This document shows, piece after piece, positions 61,501 through 64,000 of a stretch of 64,000 nt of DNA. The translations under genes were made by a program, and so were the position numbers. Positions within the stretch are counted from its first letter, which is position 1. Every line of letters starts with the position of its first letter. The notes beneath the pieces were generated by a model, which did not search any database, was not told where the DNA came from, and was given only the letters and a program-made list of their open reading frames with translations. The DNA comes from Acridotheres tristis (taxonomy: Eukaryota > Chordata > Aves > Passeriformes > Sturnidae): assembly GCA_037013685.1 (NCBI GenBank), contig CM072886.1, positions 29,891,080-29,955,079 on the forward strand, in the 5' to 3' direction.

Positions 61501-64000
61501 TGTATCATGTCAGTGCAGAAACAAAGCCACAGGGACAATGTTCCAGGATGGCGCAAGATGCAAAGAACCAAAAGTTTTCTATAGAAATAAGCTCTTGGGA
61601 GTAAACTCAGAAATAAACTATTCCCAAAACCAAACCCCACTTTCATCTGAAAGTGAAACAACTGATGCACTTCAAAAACAAGCCTGAAAATTTATATTCA
61701 TTTCAATGGGCCATGTCAGTGACCCACCCCAGGGTACAGACTGGGTTGTGAAGTCACTGCCATTTGTCCATTTTCCCATCTTTCACCAGTGGAAACCTTC
61801 ACCAAAACTGTTGCCAGCTGTTCCACAGACTCAGTTTATTGCTAAACTCATTCTTTAATCACAATACAAATTGTGATTAAGCCACTTTTGTTTTGCTTTA
61901 CCCTTCACTATATTTATCAGCACAACAGAGAAAATTAAGCTCACAAAGATCTCAGAAGATAACTTCGTCTTTTCCCAATCTTCAAGGCAAAAATCATCTA
62001 TACCAATCTTTTCCTTGTAGAAAAAATTGCTCCACTTTAAAAGAAAAAAAAAAGGAAATACATCACTAGTCTAGACACCAAGAGTTTCATCAGTTATTTG
62101 GCCCAGTTCATTCTGGTTTTTTCTTTCTTATTGTAATTCAGTACCACAGTAGATATGGAAGACACTGGATTATACTGGTTTCCCAACAGTCTCTCAGATT
62201 TTTCTAGAGTCGATTACATATTTTCCACTATATCAAACTCAATTCCATCTGTCTTTCCTCAAGGGTCATACCTTTTATACGCCTTCAGTTTCACTTTCTT
62301 CCTTAATTCCTATCACCCACATCTGTCTTGAAACAACCAAAATTAGATTCTGCTCAGGACTTGGCACAGTGCTATACAGAGAAAAGACTACTCCGTATGT
62401 TTCACATGTGACTCTTCTGTGCTTTTGTGAATTTTGATTTTTTTCATCCCAGTTTAACAGCATTGGCTTCTATTCAGTTTTCCCTCCAGTACATCTTCCA
62501 GATGCCATTTTGCAGAAAAGCTTCCTGTAAAGTTCTTCCTAGTTCTACTTATTGATAGATTATCTCTACACAAGAATCCCATGCTTCTGAATGAAATGTT
62601 CTCTTATTTGTGTTTCAAATTCATAACAAGTTTATATTAATTACCGACTCTTTTTATCCCTTTTGCCCTTAGACTGCCTTTCCATAAGTAACAATGATCC
62701 TATTGAGTAAAAATAATCCTATATTCAAATTTTCATTTATTCTGTTATCATTCCTCCCTTTTTCTCTAAATAATAATGAACTACAGAATATCACTGTCTC
62801 TTTTATGTGAGTCTCCTTCTTTGAATTCATTCCATTCCTCAGGATGAAATGTAGAAAAGTCCATCTTGAGTTACTTCTTTTGACTCTTGAAAGAAAATTC
62901 TATTCTTGGCACTTTCCAAGAATTTAAGGGGCATTTTTTTTACCTTTTGTCTCTGTTGCCCACTTAATGCTCCTGAGCTGATAGCTGAAAACTCATTGTT
63001 CTGTCTTTCTCCTGGTACAGGACGGAAGGCCCTAGAATTAATAAATTGATTACATAAGGTAGTTCCTCCTCCCTTTTGCTTTCTTTCCTCCTTGTCTTTC
63101 TGAAATACTTGTATAGCAACATCCAGTCCCCTGAACTATCTCTATAGATCTCTACTGGTTTAAGTCACCATTTTCATAATGTATGAAATTTTCTTGTTCA
63201 AGGCATACAAAGTTTCCAGCAGAATGACTGCCTTCTTTGCTCGATATGATCTTACTACTTAACTCACTCTATTACTTCAAAGGAAAAAATAATAAAAATC
63301 TCTATTTTATAAAAAGCAATGAATAACATTGGCTTGATTTCTTTTTTTTAAAGCAAGAAGAATTATAGTAATTCTGCCAAATTCTTCACACGTATCACTT
63401 AAGTGTCTCCTGAAACAGACCTGCAAACTTCACAGATGAGACTAAAATGCTTTTCCTTGTTTTTATTCTTTGAGAATATGTGTACTACAGAGAACTTGAA
63501 AAACTATTTCAGCGTCAATGAATGAATTCTTGCAAGTTGTTCTGTTTGGAAACTGTTATAAATAAATAAATAGCTATCTTTGATGTTACTTTTTAGTTAA
63601 AAAGAATCAGATGCATTCCTGCTCCCCAGTTTCTGAGAAACCACAAATAATTGTTTTTCTTGGTTTAGGACTTTTGTACAATATAGCTCAGTCTTTCTCA
63701 GAAAGTTCAAGTGTCGGGACATATTTTTTTATCTGATTTTTCATTCTTCCAACATTCACCTCTACCCAGACCTTCTCCCTTCACTGCGTCAAGTCTCTCT
63801 GCCGTTGCCAATGTTAAGCAGAATAAATAACATTATTTCAGTTTGGAGAATTACAACATTTAGTTGGCTGCTTCCTTTACAAAGCCTCTCCATTTATGCC
63901 CACCAAAATCCAGTCTCCTAATTCCAAGTACTGTGCCATGACTACAGATACTCCCCGTGATTATTAATAGTATTACTGTTGAGCTTCAGTATAGTATATA
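46591..64000. other. Intergenic region, third part
   Basis: About 17.4 kb of AT-rich sequence with no recognised gene, RNA or interspersed repeat. A GC-richer patch lies at about 54620-54760. A perfect-phase 18-bp duplication is at 58458-58493. Blocks near 49170-49310 and 51125-51210 carry octamer and TAATTA-like sites and may be regulatory (see findings). No ABCB5 or SP8 exon could be identified. Confidence 0.7.
58458..58493. repeat. 18-bp tandem duplication
   Basis: TCTATTTTACTATCAATG is followed directly by the same 18 bases with only the last base changed (G to A). Confidence 0.95.

Overview
The window is vertebrate nuclear DNA, most likely from a bird. It carries the 3' two thirds of one multi-exon gene on the + strand, followed by a long gene-free stretch. 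The avian call rests on a sparse repeat load made of CR1 LINE fragments (3545-3645, 32725-33285, 33861-34656) and a degraded ERV-L-type provirus whose LTR resembles those known from songbirds and other birds. No mammalian SINEs or L1 elements were seen. The bird assignment is firm; anything finer is a guess.

Gene region (1-about 26000). Eleven exons with consensus splice sites and compatible phases encode integrin beta-8 (ITGB8). They correspond to exons 4-14 if the gene has 14 exons as in mammals; the first exon here is cut by the left edge. The spliced product covers the metal-binding beta-I domain (exons 4-9), the hybrid domain return and cysteine-rich I-EGF modules (exons 10-11), the beta-tail (exon 12), the transmembrane helix (exon 13) and a divergent cytoplasmic tail without NPxY motifs (exons 13-14). 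Stop codon at 20462-20464. An AU-rich 3'UTR of about 5.5-6.3 kb follows, with candidate poly(A) signals at 25647, 25978 and 26745. Introns range from 93 bp to 4.7 kb and hold microsatellites and one CR1 tail. The most notable coding observation is the loss of three canonical cysteines in I-EGF1 and one in I-EGF2.

Downstream region (about 26000-64000). I find no supported protein-coding gene. In mammals ABCB5 and SP8 lie beyond ITGB8, but no ABC-transporter or zinc-finger exon could be recognised here. Contents are two neighbouring CR1 fragments (32.7-34.7 kb), an ERV-L remnant with LTR pieces and a broken integrase region (about 44.94-46.59 kb), several simple repeats, short tandem duplications, and a few AT-rich blocks with homeodomain/POU-like sites that might be conserved regulatory elements.

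No operon, CRISPR, tRNA or rRNA feature was found. Most open frames outside ITGB8 look like chance ORFs or repeat-derived shadows.
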